A stretch of DNA of 58,048 bases from Candidatus Saganbacteria bacterium (GCA_016932255.1 JAFGDE010000012.1:1-58048); one strand, 5' to 3'. Positions 1-8,813 are shown, counted from the stretch's first letter. Made by a program: numbers and translations. Notes: generated by a model from the sequence alone, not told the origin.

Positions 1-34
1 AACGGTATCGGGGGTTCGAATCCTCCCTCCTCCG
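1..34 (+). tRNA. 3' end of a tRNA, probably tRNA-Ser (truncated by window edge)
   Basis: A T-arm GGGGG-TTCGAAT-CCTCC (10-26) is followed by a 7-nt acceptor strand CTCCTCC (27-33) and discriminator G34. The discriminator G and the preceding stretch, which reads like the end of a long variable arm, fit tRNA-Ser. No CCA is encoded after position 34 (the DNA reads CAC), so CCA would be added by nucleotidyltransferase. The anticodon lies outside the window, so the identity is an inference. Confidence 0.72.
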
Positions 35-52
35 CACTGATTTTCTTTTCTA

Positions 53-61
53 TGTTATAAT
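53..61 (+). promoter_or_regulatory. Extended -10 promoter, probably leaderless start
   Basis: TG at 53-54, one spacer base, then TATAAT at 56-61, with the GTG start codon 6 nt further on at 68. The predicted transcription start coincides with the start codon, so the mRNA would be leaderless. No separate ribosome-binding site is visible. Confidence 0.6.
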
Positions 62-67
62 ACCCCC

Positions 68-733
68 GTGATCATCAAGCGAACAAATCTGGTTCTTTTG
101 CTGATCGTGCTGACGGCAATAGCCGCGGCCGCGGCCGAGCGGCTCACCTACCATTCCTGGGAAAAAGGTCAACTGACAACTTCTGAAACAACGGTGAAAC
201 GGACCGCTGAAGGCTATCTTTTCGAAGGCTACAGCTGGGCCGGACAAAGCATCACCAGGACCGACGCTGAATTCAATACCCTGCTTGTTGAAATGTTCCG
301 GCCCGGCCGGCCGGAACGTATAACGCTCAAGCGCAAAGGCAATATCATCAACTTTAAAGGTCCGTGGAAGGGCGAACAGATCAACGAGGATATCAAGGTC
401 GACTCGACCCCGTGGCTCAGCTCCCCTTTCCTGCTGATCGATTTTATCCGTTCAGAAGATAAGGAAAAGAAGTTCTACATGATCCTGATCCACGACCAAA
501 GCGCGACCAAGTTCAAGGCAATCAAGGAAGGTTCCGAAGAGATCGAGGTCAACGGTATAAAGACCAGGGCGCTCAAGGTCAAGGTGACGCTTGACGACTG
601 GCGCGGCATGTTCTGGTCGTCCTATTACTGGTTCCGGCCGTCCGACGGCATTATGGTCAGGTCCAAAGAGACGCGCGGGCCGCCGGGCACGCCGGAAACA
701 CTGGTCGAGCTGGCCAAGGAGGTTGAGGAATGA
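68..733 (+). CDS. Exported protein of unknown function (221 aa)
   Basis: The protein begins with basic residues and a hydrophobic stretch to about residue 23 ending in an Ala-rich segment, a typical signal peptide, so it should be exported. The mature part is mostly predicted beta, with alternating charged and hydrophobic residues, and loosely resembles DUF3108/DUF6134-type periplasmic proteins; this is a weak impression only. The GTG start is chosen because it lies 6 nt after a TATAAT box. Its stop overlaps the next start (ATGA at 730-733), so it is translationally coupled to the PBP4 gene and may act in the cell envelope. Function unknown. Confidence 0.8.
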   Translation: MIIKRTNLVLLLIVLTAIAAAAAERLTYHSWEKGQLTTSETTVKRTAEGYLFEGYSWAGQSITRTDAEFNTLLVEMFRPGRPERITLKRKGNIINFKGPWKGEQINEDIKVDSTPWLSSPFLLIDFIRSEDKEKKFYMILIHDQSATKFKAIKEGSEEIEVNGIKTRALKVKVTLDDWRGMFWSSYYWFRPSDGIMVRSKETRGPPGTPETLVELAKEVEE

Positions 734-2334
734 AAAAACTGCGGCGTTCTTATTTTTGGCCCGTTCTCAGCGGACTGATCTTGATCTTTCTGGCCCTAAC
801 GGCCTATTTTTCCCTCAACAACGCCAGGTGGCAGATCAAGCTTGAGCCCGCGGTCCAGCGCATTCTCAGCAACTCCCGATACAGCCATGCGAACTGGGGC
901 CTGCTGGCGGTCGACGCCAAGAGCGGCGCCATACTGCTTGAACTCAACCCCGATAAACTGTTTGTCCCAGCCTCAACCACCAAACTTTTCACCTGCGCCT
1001 CAGCTCTTAAAGTCCTGGGGCCGGACTTCCGCTTCAAAACACCTGTCTATCAGCACGGCAAGATCGATCCCAGGCTTGGCATACTCTGGGGCGACTTGAT
1101 CCTGGTGGCCAACGGCGACCTGACCATGGGCGGACGGCGCAGAGATAACGATACGATCGCTTTTACCGACCTGGATCACACCGACGCCAACGCGCTCGAC
1201 GGCGCGGAATTGACCGCCCCCAACCCCCTCGCCGGCCTGGACCAGTTGGCAGCTCAGGTCAAGGCCAGCGGCATCAGCAAGGTCATGGGTGACATTATCA
1301 TCGACACCAGGCTCTACCCGATCGCCCGGCGGCCGGGCGGCCATTTTCTCTCGCCGATCAGCATCAACGACAACCTGATCGACTTTTCCATCACACCGAC
1401 CGGGCCGGGCCAGCCGGCCAGGGTCACCTGGCGGCCGTTCACTGAATTTTACGACGTTGACATCCTGGTGACTACGGCGGATAAAGGCCAGGAGAACAGG
1501 ATCTTTATCAATGAAAGCGACAGCACGATCAAAGTGCGCGGCCAGATCAGCGCGGACACAAAAGAACTGGTCAAGACCTATCAGGTCGAGGACCCGGCTG
1601 CTTTTGCCCGCGCCCTGTTCATGGAAGCGCTGGAACAGGCGGGGGTCAGTGTTAACGCAACGCTGCGCAAAGAGAACCCTGCCTGGGAGCTGCCTAAAAA
1701 AGAGCGCTACGCCGAGATGAAGAAAGTCGCGGAACTCGTTTCCCTGCCTTTTTCCGAATACGTTAAGCTCATTCTCAAGGTAAGTCACAACGCAGGTGCT
1801 GACAACCTGGTCTGTCTGATCGCAGCTGCCTCCGGCAAATGGGGCTTTGAAGCCGGCCTGGCAGCGGAAAAGGATATTTTAAAGCAAGCCGGCGTCGATC
1901 TTGACCAGGTATTCCTCGGTGACGGCGAGGGCGGCGTGCGCGAGGACCTGATCAGTCCGCAGGCCGCTGTCCAATTGCTGCGCTGTATGGGCCGGGAGAA
2001 GAGCTTTGCCGCCTACAGGCACGCCCTGCCCCTGCTTGGCGTTGACGGTTCACTGGCAGCTATGGCCAAAGAAAACGACCCTGCCCGGGGCAAGGTCGCG
2101 GCCAAGACAGGCACCACAATCATGCTCATCCCGATGAACCAGACCCCGTTTCTTTTATGCAAGGGTCTGGCTGGTTATATCCAAGCCAAAAAAGGCCGCG
2201 AGATCGCTTTCGCTTTCTACGTCAACAATGTTAATATGCCTGAGGCCAAGGACCTTGCGGCTATTGGCAGATTCGCGACCGATGTCGGCATCGATCTGGG
2301 CCGCATTGCTCAGGTTCTTTATTTAAACAACTAA
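730..2334 (+). CDS. dacB: D-alanyl-D-alanine carboxypeptidase / endopeptidase, PBP4 (S13) family
   Basis: Periplasmic serine peptidase that removes terminal D-Ala from, or cleaves cross-links in, peptidoglycan. All three penicillin-binding motifs are visible: SxxK as S82-T-T-K85, SxN as S352-H-N354, and KTG at 459-461. A membrane-spanning segment at about residues 10-28 acts as signal or anchor. At 534 aa it is in the range of the S13 family, with the large insert between the SxxK and SxN motifs. It overlaps the upstream exported protein by 4 nt and is followed after one base by a methyltransferase, so it sits in a four-gene operon. Confidence 0.93.
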   Translation: MKKLRRSYFWPVLSGLILIFLALTAYFSLNNARWQIKLEPAVQRILSNSRYSHANWGLLAVDAKSGAILLELNPDKLFVPASTTKLFTCASALKVLGPDFRFKTPVYQHGKIDPRLGILWGDLILVANGDLTMGGRRRDNDTIAFTDLDHTDANALDGAELTAPNPLAGLDQLAAQVKASGISKVMGDIIIDTRLYPIARRPGGHFLSPISINDNLIDFSITPTGPGQPARVTWRPFTEFYDVDILVTTADKGQENRIFINESDSTIKVRGQISADTKELVKTYQVEDPAAFARALFMEALEQAGVSVNATLRKENPAWELPKKERYAEMKKVAELVSLPFSEYVKLILKVSHNAGADNLVCLIAAASGKWGFEAGLAAEKDILKQAGVDLDQVFLGDGEGGVREDLISPQAAVQLLRCMGREKSFAAYRHALPLLGVDGSLAAMAKENDPARGKVAAKTGTTIMLIPMNQTPFLLCKGLAGYIQAKKGREIAFAFYVNNVNMPEAKDLAAIGRFATDVGIDLGRIAQVLYLNN

Positions 2335-2335
2335 A

Positions 2336-2998
2336 ATGGAGCACAATGACCGGGCCGAACAGGCAAGACAAAGTTATAACAGGATGAGCCGGTGGTACGA
2401 CGTTATTTCAGGCCCGTTCGGCCAAAAATACACTGACGCCGGACTGCAGCAGCTGGCGCCGCAACCAGGTGAAAAAGCCCTGGAGATCGGTTATGGCACA
2501 GGCTACGCCCTGGTCAGCCTGGCCAAGGCCGTTGGCCAAAGCGGCAAGGTCCACGGCATCGATATCTCCGACAAAATGAAGGAGATCGCTCAGCACAGGG
2601 TCAGAAAGGCCGGCCTGTTGGAACAGGTCGAACTGGTGCGCGGCGACGCGACCAAACTTCCCTACGCGGAAAATTTCTTTGACCTTATCCACATGAGCTT
2701 CACGCTTGAACTTTTCCCGGACAAGCTGATCCCGGTGCTGCTGCAGGAATGCCGCCGGGTGCTGCGGCCGGGCGGCCGGCTAGGCGTTGTGGCCATGTCC
2801 AATAAGAGCAAACCGACCTGGATGCTCAGGCTTTATAACTGGTCGCACAAGGCCTTTCCGGCTTATGTCGACTGCCGGCCGATCTTTGCCGCCAAACTGA
2901 TCGAACAGGCCGGCTTTGCTATCATTAATGACAAGGAAATGAACATGTGGGGCCTGCCTGTGACCGTGATCGCGGCCCAAAACCCGGAGGGATTATGA
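2336..2998 (+). CDS. Class I SAM-dependent methyltransferase (UbiE/COQ5-like)
   Basis: Rossmann-fold methyltransferase of 220 aa. Motif I (ALEIGYGTG) lies at residues 48-56, an acidic ribose-binding motif (GIDIS) follows, and an LRPGG-type post-motif is visible. The N-terminal YD..SGPFG region resembles UbiE-type enzymes, but the substrate cannot be told; quinone or lipid is possible. The ATG follows the dacB stop directly and its own TGA overlaps the next ATG, so it is translationally coupled in the operon. Confidence 0.85.
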   Translation: MEHNDRAEQARQSYNRMSRWYDVISGPFGQKYTDAGLQQLAPQPGEKALEIGYGTGYALVSLAKAVGQSGKVHGIDISDKMKEIAQHRVRKAGLLEQVELVRGDATKLPYAENFFDLIHMSFTLELFPDKLIPVLLQECRRVLRPGGRLGVVAMSNKSKPTWMLRLYNWSHKAFPAYVDCRPIFAAKLIEQAGFAIINDKEMNMWGLPVTVIAAQNPEGL

Positions 2999-3747
2999 CA
3001 GACAAAGACCAACAGAGATTATACAAAGACCTGGCCAAATATTTCCAGATCATCACGCCGCCAGAGGATTACCTGGAGGAAGGCGAATATTTTTCCCAGG
3101 TGATCAGGAACATGTGCCCGATCGAGGCAAAAACCCTGCTTGACCTTGGCTGCGGCGGGGGCAACGATGATTTTGCGCTGAAGAAGAACTTCAAGATCAC
3201 CGGCATCGACGTCAGCACGGAGATGCTTGAACTGGCCAAGAAGCTGAACCCGGAAGTTAAATATGAAAAAGGCGACATGCGTTTCTTCAAGAGCCAAGAG
3301 CGCTTTGACGCAGTGACGATCTTTGATTCGATTAATTACATGGTAAGCAAGGATGACCTGGCCGCGGCTTTTAACACGGCCTATGAACATTTGAAACCCG
3401 GCGGTGTGCTGGTGACCGTCGCTGAACAGACCAAAGAAAGCTTCCGGCAGAATATGACCATGATGAGCAGTCACAGCAGCGGGAACATCGATGTTACGTT
3501 CATTGAGAATTACTACGACCCTGATCCTAACGATACAGCCTACGAAGGGACCTTTATTTTCCTGATCAGGGATAAGGGCAAACTGAGGATCGAAACAGAT
3601 CGCCATGTCTGCGGCCTGTTCCACCTTGACGAATGGTTCACCCTGCTGGAGGAGACCGGCTTCAAGATCAACAAGCTCGATTTCAACGTTTCTGACCCTG
3701 AGGCCAGGAAAATGCCCCTGCTGATCTGTCTTAAACCGCCGGACTGA
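2995..3747 (+). CDS. Class I SAM-dependent methyltransferase
   Basis: A 250-aa methyltransferase with motif I LLDLGCGGG at residues 48-56, GIDVS acidic loop and a typical KPGG segment. I chose ATG 2995 because it is preceded by a CGGAGG ribosome-binding site and overlaps the previous stop as ATGA; an upstream in-frame start at 2947 would run 16 codons into the previous gene. The C-terminal half resembles small-molecule methyltransferases of the Methyltransf_25/11 type. Substrate unknown. It ends the four-gene operon and abuts the convergent membrane-protein gene, with the two stop codons adjacent. Confidence 0.83.
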   Translation: MTDKDQQRLYKDLAKYFQIITPPEDYLEEGEYFSQVIRNMCPIEAKTLLDLGCGGGNDDFALKKNFKITGIDVSTEMLELAKKLNPEVKYEKGDMRFFKSQERFDAVTIFDSINYMVSKDDLAAAFNTAYEHLKPGGVLVTVAEQTKESFRQNMTMMSSHSSGNIDVTFIENYYDPDPNDTAYEGTFIFLIRDKGKLRIETDRHVCGLFHLDEWFTLLEETGFKINKLDFNVSDPEARKMPLLICLKPPD

Positions 3748-4077
3748 TCAGTCGGTCTCTTTTTTAGCTAATGTTTCCAGAATGATCGTTATGCCGATAA
3801 CGATCAGGATCAGAGGGAAGATCGAGATCTGTAGGCCCATGAATCCGACAATCCCGCCGACCACGGCAACGACACCAAGCACGACGATGAACCAGCTGAT
3901 ACTCAGCTTGTTCATTGCCCTGGCCAGGTTGAGGCCCAGCAGGATCAGGCCGACCCCCAGAAGCCAGGTCGATTCCGGAACAGTACCTTCCGGCACCAGC
4001 CAGAGTCCGCCGATCATGACAAGAAAAAGAGCCCAGGCCACTGTGTTCATTTTGTTCCCCAACGCTTGTTTAGTCAT
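3748..4077 (-). CDS. Small four-helix membrane protein (LiaF/DUF5668-like)
   Basis: A 109-aa protein almost entirely made of hydrophobic helices (about residues 10-28, 37-52, 58-80, 82-102) with a charged C-terminus. The pattern of a double-glycine membrane hairpin resembles DUF5668/LiaF N-terminal regions; this is a family impression, not proof. An AAAGGAGAA ribosome-binding site lies before the ATG and only 15 bp separate it from the exchanger gene upstream, so it is the last gene of the aspD-aspT operon. Role unknown. Confidence 0.7.
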   Translation of the reverse strand: MTKQALGNKMNTVAWALFLVMIGGLWLVPEGTVPESTWLLGVGLILLGLNLARAMNKLSISWFIVVLGVVAVVGGIVGFMGLQISIFPLILIVIGITIILETLAKKETD

Positions 4078-4092
4078 CTTGCTTTCTCCTTT

Positions 4093-5769
4093 TTATCTGG
4101 CAAAAATATGGACGATCAGGCTGCCCCAGACCGTCAGGATAACGTTATTAAAAGCGTACGGCACGGCGTAGCCCAGCGCCGGCGCCGGACTGTCCGCGTC
4201 TTCTTTCAAAGTGTTGAGCGCCGCGGTGATCACGCCAGCTCCGGTCAAAGCGCCCAGCAGCAGAACAGGGTTTAGCTTCAGCACCCACCTGCCGTATAAT
4301 AGACCAGCGATCATCGGCACAAGTGACAGGACTACGCCGGCCAGGAAGACCGAACCACCGGTGGTCTGCAGCGCGTGCAGAGCTTTAGGCCCGGCGCTCA
4401 AACCAAGACAGGCAATAAACAGGTTCAGCCCCAGGTCGGTCAGGATCCATTGCGCGCCGCCCGGGATCTGGCCAAAGGTCGGGTGGACCGAGCGCAGCCA
4501 GCCGCAGACCAAGCCGGCAACCAGCACGCCGCCGCCTACTCCCAGTGTGACCGGCACTCCCAGCACAGGGATTGATACCAGGCCGATCAGCGTACCGAAG
4601 ACACAGCCCAGGCCGATCATGATCAGGTCTGAAGCAGAGGTAGGCCGTTCAGCGTAGCCGACCTGTTTAACGGCACTGTCGATCACTTTTTGCGAACCGG
4701 CAATGGTCAGGACATCGCACTTATGCACCACTGTGTCGCGGGTCAGAGGCAGTTCATGGCCCTGGCGCGTCATCTTGCGCAGATAGATCCCGCCGCCAAA
4801 ACGTCTGCCCAGCTGGCCCAGGGTCTGGCCGACCACATCTGGTTTCAGCACACAAACATTAAGGATCTCGCCGAGCAGATCGCAGGCAGCTTTGTCATCG
4901 ACCTCGGGACCGACCAGTTTAGCCCCCTGGCTCAGGACGGAAGCAATGGCCGCGATCGCCAGGATATCGCCGCTTTCCAGCCTTAGATCCGGTTTGGAGT
5001 CCAGCAGCTGTCCCTGGCGGTCGATATTCTCGACCACTGCCTGGCCGGGGAACGACCGTTCGATCTGGGCCACGGTACTGCCGCCCTGCTCCAGCCTAAA
5101 AGCTCTCAAGCCGACCTGCTTGTACCAGGAAAAGAGCGACGGATCGCTTGAGCTGTCAGCGCCGCCCGACATCTCGGCTTCCAGTTTCTTGGACTCTGCT
5201 TTAAGGCTTAAGCCCATCAGCCTGGGCGCCAGCTTAAAAAAGACAATGCGGCCAGCCGTGCCGAAAATGTAGGTGATGGCGTAAGCGATGGCCACATTGC
5301 CCAGCCAGAGCTGCTTTTGCGCTGCTGAAAGCGCCAGGTTATTGATCGCTCCGTCAGCCGTACCGACGATCGTCGACTCGGTCAGCGCGCCTGCCATCAG
5401 GCCGGCGGCCGTGCCCGGATCAAAACCAAAGAACCGGCTCAAGCCAACCGCCGTGAGCAAAGCGGTCACAGCTACGACCAGCGACAGGTAAATATAATGA
5501 ATGCCTTCTTTTTTCAAAGCGCCGAAGAACTGCGGCCCGACCTTGTAGCCAATCGTGAAGATGAATAGAGCAAAGCCGATCGTCTGCAGCAGATCAGGCA
5601 CATCGATCCGCATCTGTCCCAAGACCAGCGCGGTCAAGAGCACGCCCGCGGTCGAGCCGAGGCTGAATTTGAAGACCTTGATCTTGCCGACAAAATATCC
5701 AACAGCCAGGGCCAGGAATATCGCTACCTGAGGATGCTGACGGCAAACCCCGGTCACGAACTGGATCAT
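4093..5769 (-). CDS. aspT: Aspartate:alanine exchanger (AspT family)
   Basis: A 558-aa inner-membrane antiporter with the AAE family architecture: about five N-terminal helices (residues 10-170), a central soluble region with two TrkA-C-like segments (about 205-370), and a second set of about five helices (375-555). AspT exchanges aspartate in for alanine out. The start overlaps the stop of the upstream aspartate 4-decarboxylase (5766-5769), and this pairing is the best evidence for substrate. Together they form the known proton-motive decarboxylation cycle: aspartate enters, a proton is consumed by decarboxylation, and alanine leaves. Confidence 0.88.
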   Translation of the reverse strand: MIQFVTGVCRQHPQVAIFLALAVGYFVGKIKVFKFSLGSTAGVLLTALVLGQMRIDVPDLLQTIGFALFIFTIGYKVGPQFFGALKKEGIHYIYLSLVVAVTALLTAVGLSRFFGFDPGTAAGLMAGALTESTIVGTADGAINNLALSAAQKQLWLGNVAIAYAITYIFGTAGRIVFFKLAPRLMGLSLKAESKKLEAEMSGGADSSSDPSLFSWYKQVGLRAFRLEQGGSTVAQIERSFPGQAVVENIDRQGQLLDSKPDLRLESGDILAIAAIASVLSQGAKLVGPEVDDKAACDLLGEILNVCVLKPDVVGQTLGQLGRRFGGGIYLRKMTRQGHELPLTRDTVVHKCDVLTIAGSQKVIDSAVKQVGYAERPTSASDLIMIGLGCVFGTLIGLVSIPVLGVPVTLGVGGGVLVAGLVCGWLRSVHPTFGQIPGGAQWILTDLGLNLFIACLGLSAGPKALHALQTTGGSVFLAGVVLSLVPMIAGLLYGRWVLKLNPVLLLGALTGAGVITAALNTLKEDADSPAPALGYAVPYAFNNVILTVWGSLIVHIFAR

Positions 5770-7355
5770 CTGTTCTCCCTTCTATAGCGGCGATGATAGT
5801 CATTGAGCAGGTCGCTGATCGCATGTCCGATCTTGGCGTAAGCCTCATCAGGCAGATTGGCCAGAGAAACACGCACCGACATGTTAGGCGCGGCAAAACC
5901 GCCGCCATCCATCAGCACGACCTGTTTTTGCTCAGCCAGCTGCCAGACAAAATCGATCGGTTCATGCTCCGAAACAAGCCAATTCGCGAAATCAGTGCCG
6001 TAGCGCTGTTTTGCCAGGCTTGGAATATCGACGGTCGTATAATAATGGGCATCGTACCTGTTCTCAGGCAAGGTCAGGCCGGCCGCTTTATACAATGTTT
6101 CAAAACGCTCTTTAACGATCGACTGCGCTTCCTGCTTGTAACTGCCCTTTTTATCTATAAGGCAGTAGAGCGAGAAAAAGACCATCTGGACCTGCTGGGG
6201 CGTTGACAGGCCAGCTGTGTGATGCAGGGCGACCGAGCGGCTGTCCGCCACCATGCGGTCGATCAGCTTCATGTTGTCCGGGTCCAGTTCGACCGTGCTG
6301 TAGCGCTGGTGCAGCTGCTTCCTGACCTCGACTGGCAGCTTTTTTATCATCTTGTCCAAAATGTTGCTCTCATGCAGTCCAATGACGCCCAGACGCCAGC
6401 CTGTGGCGCCGAAATATTTGGAAAAGGAATAGACCAGAATGGTATTGTACGGCGCCATCGCTGCCAGGGACTTAAAATCATTGACGAACGTGCCATAAAC
6501 GTCATCCGTCAGCAGGACCAGGTCCGGCCTTCTGCGCTTGACCAGGTCAGCGACCTTCCTGAGAGATCTCTGGTGCATGGCCACCGAGGTCGGGTTCGAG
6601 GGGTGGACCAGAAAAAAAGCCTTGACCGCTGGGTCCTCCAGCTTGGCTATCTCTCTGTCAGGATACTGCCAGTCATCGTTCTCATCCTGTTCGATCTCCA
6701 GTTCAACGAACCGGTAATCGCTGAGCCGGGGGATCTCCAGATACGGTGTAAATATCGGCGTGCCCAGGGCGATCTTGTCGCCCTTATGCGTCAGGCCGTT
6801 TTCCATCAAAGAATTAAAAATATAATCCATGGCCGCGGTGCCGCCTTCCGTAGCAAAGAGGTCGAACTTCCCACCCGGAACTTTACCCTTGAACATCTCC
6901 TGTTCGAGATATTTGTGGACTATCTGCTCGCAGATCGAGAGCATCCGGTCAGGGGTGGGATAATGATCACCGAGGATCGCGTCGGTCAGTTCGAAGATAA
7001 AAGCATTGCCGTTGATCTTAAGCTTGGTCAGCACATAGTTGTAGGCTTTTTTCAGGAATCTGGCTTCTTCTAACCTGTCCCTCTTCTTAAGGAACTGCAG
7101 AAAGCGTTTTTTAATGCCCTTCTTTTCCGGCTTGTTGCCCAGCCTGGTCCGGTGTTTCAGCCTTTCCGATTCATCGACCGCGAACTGGCCAAAAAGAAAA
7201 AAGGCCCGGCGCGGCACCATGGTCACCCAGTTGGGATTGCCCCGGCCGGCGTTGAGCATCATCTTCTCCCCGCGAGTCTCGGCCATGGAGATCAATTTGT
7301 TCTTCAGTTCAAACGGGCTTAAAGCTTCATATTTCTTTTCCTGCCGTCTGCTCAT
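5766..7355 (-). CDS. aspD: Aspartate 4-decarboxylase (bifunctional aminotransferase)
   Basis: A PLP enzyme of fold type I, 529 aa, which is the length of AspD and much longer than ordinary aspartate aminotransferases (about 400 aa). It converts L-aspartate to L-alanine and CO2. The PLP lysine is K313 in the context SFSKYFGATGWRLG, close to the lysine position reported for known AspD enzymes. The long charged N-terminal region (about residues 1-130) is typical of the subfamily. It is preceded by an AGGGGTGG ribosome-binding site and a TTGATA-17-TAGAAT promoter, and overlaps aspT by 4 nt. Confidence 0.9.
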   Translation of the reverse strand: MSRRQEKKYEALSPFELKNKLISMAETRGEKMMLNAGRGNPNWVTMVPRRAFFLFGQFAVDESERLKHRTRLGNKPEKKGIKKRFLQFLKKRDRLEEARFLKKAYNYVLTKLKINGNAFIFELTDAILGDHYPTPDRMLSICEQIVHKYLEQEMFKGKVPGGKFDLFATEGGTAAMDYIFNSLMENGLTHKGDKIALGTPIFTPYLEIPRLSDYRFVELEIEQDENDDWQYPDREIAKLEDPAVKAFFLVHPSNPTSVAMHQRSLRKVADLVKRRRPDLVLLTDDVYGTFVNDFKSLAAMAPYNTILVYSFSKYFGATGWRLGVIGLHESNILDKMIKKLPVEVRKQLHQRYSTVELDPDNMKLIDRMVADSRSVALHHTAGLSTPQQVQMVFFSLYCLIDKKGSYKQEAQSIVKERFETLYKAAGLTLPENRYDAHYYTTVDIPSLAKQRYGTDFANWLVSEHEPIDFVWQLAEQKQVVLMDGGGFAAPNMSVRVSLANLPDEAYAKIGHAISDLLNDYHRRYRRENR

Positions 7356-7394
7356 GAGGCCACCCCTTTTCAGGCAAGATCTTCATCCGCGAGT

Positions 7395-7423
7395 ATTCTA
7401 GTACTTTGACTTGCCTATATCAA
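7395..7423 (-). promoter_or_regulatory. Promoter of aspD-aspT operon
   Basis: On the minus strand, -35 TTGATA (7418-7423), a 17-bp spacer and -10 TAGAAT (7395-7400). The predicted transcript starts near 7388, about 32 nt before the aspD ATG. The -35 abuts that of the divergent lipoprotein gene. Confidence 0.6.
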
Positions 7424-7451
7424 TTGATTAATAGGCCTGATTTGCTACAAT
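7424..7451 (+). promoter_or_regulatory. Promoter of lipoprotein gene, probably leaderless
   Basis: -35 TTGATT (7424-7429), 16-bp spacer, -10 TACAAT (7446-7451). The -10 ends 7 nt before ATG 7459, so the transcript would start at about the start codon. Confidence 0.55.
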
Positions 7452-7458
7452 AATGCCC

Positions 7459-8100
7459 ATGAAGAGATCTTTCTGGCTTATTCCTGTTATCCTGCTGGCG
7501 CTCTATGGCTGCAGCAGCCCGCCTGTTGAGGTCAACCGCTTTGATCCGGTAGCCGGCGGTCCGTTCATCAGCACGCTGGACAAGAACGGCGAGATCTATG
7601 CTTCTTATATAGACCCGGAGATCCAGTTGGTCACCACCCTTTACGAATACAATTCGATCATTGTCATGCCCCTGACAATTGTTAACCGGACGGATCACGA
7701 CATTGGACCGGCCGATTATTCCCTCAGCCTGTGCGACGGCAGGGATTTTAAACCGGTCAGAATGCTGGATCGCAACGACCTGGTCAATGTCAAAGGAAAA
7801 CTGGAAGGCAAAGGCACTGACTTCGGCAGCGGGATCGAAGGCATGGCCCTGGCCGCAACCGTCAACGCGTTCGAGGACCTGACCAACCAACCCAGTACCA
7901 AGATGATGGTCAAAGGCATCAACCAGGCGATCAATGACTATTTCGAATTCCGGCCGGTCTATGCCAGTGAGGCCCGGACCGGCCTGCTCTGTTTCCTGGT
8001 CGATTTTAAACTGGAATACCCGCTGACCGTCAGGCTGAAGGTCAAAGACAAGCTGATCGATATCAGGTTCCTGCCCCGTCCTAAAAAAGAGGGAAACTAG
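7459..8100 (+). CDS. Lipoprotein of unknown function (213 aa)
   Basis: The N-terminus is a lipoprotein signal peptide: two basic residues, a hydrophobic core and lipobox LYGC with the acylated cysteine at residue 18. The mature domain is unrecognised; it contains an Ig-like beta-rich N-terminal half and a charged C-terminus. ATG 7459 is preferred over 7453 because the -10 box ends at 7451. The gene stands alone between divergent aspD and a convergent metallo-beta-lactamase gene, with which it shares a CTAG overlap of stop codons. Confidence 0.78.
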   Translation: MKRSFWLIPVILLALYGCSSPPVEVNRFDPVAGGPFISTLDKNGEIYASYIDPEIQLVTTLYEYNSIIVMPLTIVNRTDHDIGPADYSLSLCDGRDFKPVRMLDRNDLVNVKGKLEGKGTDFGSGIEGMALAATVNAFEDLTNQPSTKMMVKGINQAINDYFEFRPVYASEARTGLLCFLVDFKLEYPLTVRLKVKDKLIDIRFLPRPKKEGN

Positions 8101-8813
8101 ACCTCAAGCCGGCTCCCGGCCGAGATCTCGACAAAATCCTGCCCCAGTTCGAGCGCAAAGGTGCGGATAGCCGACTCACCGGAGCAGTGACAGGGAGCAA
8201 AACGAGCTACTCCCAGGCTTTTAAGCTGAGCAATGATCTCTTTGACCTGAGCTTTGTTCATTTCGTACAGATGAAAGCCGCCCAAGACCAGGCCAATTGG
8301 CTCTTTCAATCGTTCCTTGACCCGCCTGACTATTTGAACGATGCCTGGATGAGCACAACCGGTAATGATGACCAGTCCGTTGTCCGTGCGCACGGCTAGG
8401 GCCTGCTCCTTCTTCTTGTCGCCCATCTCGCCAGTGGTAAAAACACCCGGCCAGAGTTCCTGCCAGCCGGAGACCTCAACAAGCTCAGCACCGGTCGAGC
8501 CAACCTCGCGTTTTAACTTATCCGGAAAGGCCTGGAGCAGATAGACCTTTTGGCCGGGACGCAGGACCACGGGCAGGCCGTTGATATGATCCCAGTCAGC
8601 ATGGGAAATAAAAATGGAATCGATCCCTGTTGGATCGATCTTTAGCGCTTTTAGATTATGAACCAGGACCTCGGGGTCCCCGCCTGTGTCAAACAACAAT
8701 GTCCGATCGCTGAACTTAAGCAGCGTACTGAAACCCCAATCCGGTTCAAGGCCGGGGCCGCAGGCAGTATTATCGTAGAGCATGGTAAGTTCTATAGTTC
8801 CTGTCTGTTTCAT
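8097..8813 (-). CDS. Metallo-beta-lactamase fold hydrolase (methanopterin-synthase-like subgroup)
   Basis: A 238-aa MBL-fold protein resembling the COG1237 group annotated as 7,8-dihydropterin-6-yl-methyl-4-(beta-D-ribofuranosyl)aminobenzene 5'-phosphate synthase. The metal motif reads HADWDH (71-76), so the usual second histidine of HxHxDH is Asp73. Other ligands are suggested by GCAHPG and by the C-terminal CHCSGE region. It is the last gene of the 13-gene DUF134 operon and overlaps the IscU-like gene by 4 nt. MBL proteins of this type often lie beside MinD/ferredoxin ATPases, but the reaction here is unknown. Confidence 0.8.
   Translation of the reverse strand: MKQTGTIELTMLYDNTACGPGLEPDWGFSTLLKFSDRTLLFDTGGDPEVLVHNLKALKIDPTGIDSIFISHADWDHINGLPVVLRPGQKVYLLQAFPDKLKREVGSTGAELVEVSGWQELWPGVFTTGEMGDKKKEQALAVRTDNGLVIITGCAHPGIVQIVRRVKERLKEPIGLVLGGFHLYEMNKAQVKEIIAQLKSLGVARFAPCHCSGESAIRTFALELGQDFVEISAGSRLEV

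Noticed and set aside
1000-1788. 262-codon open frame on the minus strand inside dacB
   Set aside because: It is opposite a complete PBP4 gene with all motifs, has no ribosome-binding site and its product has no recognisable pattern; a GC-driven shadow frame.
3745-3750. Adjacent stop codons in a TGATCA palindrome
   Set aside because: A coincidence of two convergent genes; no hairpin or terminator can be seen around it.
6219-7073. 284-codon open frame on the plus strand inside aspD
   Set aside because: Antisense to a well-supported AspD coding region; product is His/Gln/Arg-rich without motifs.
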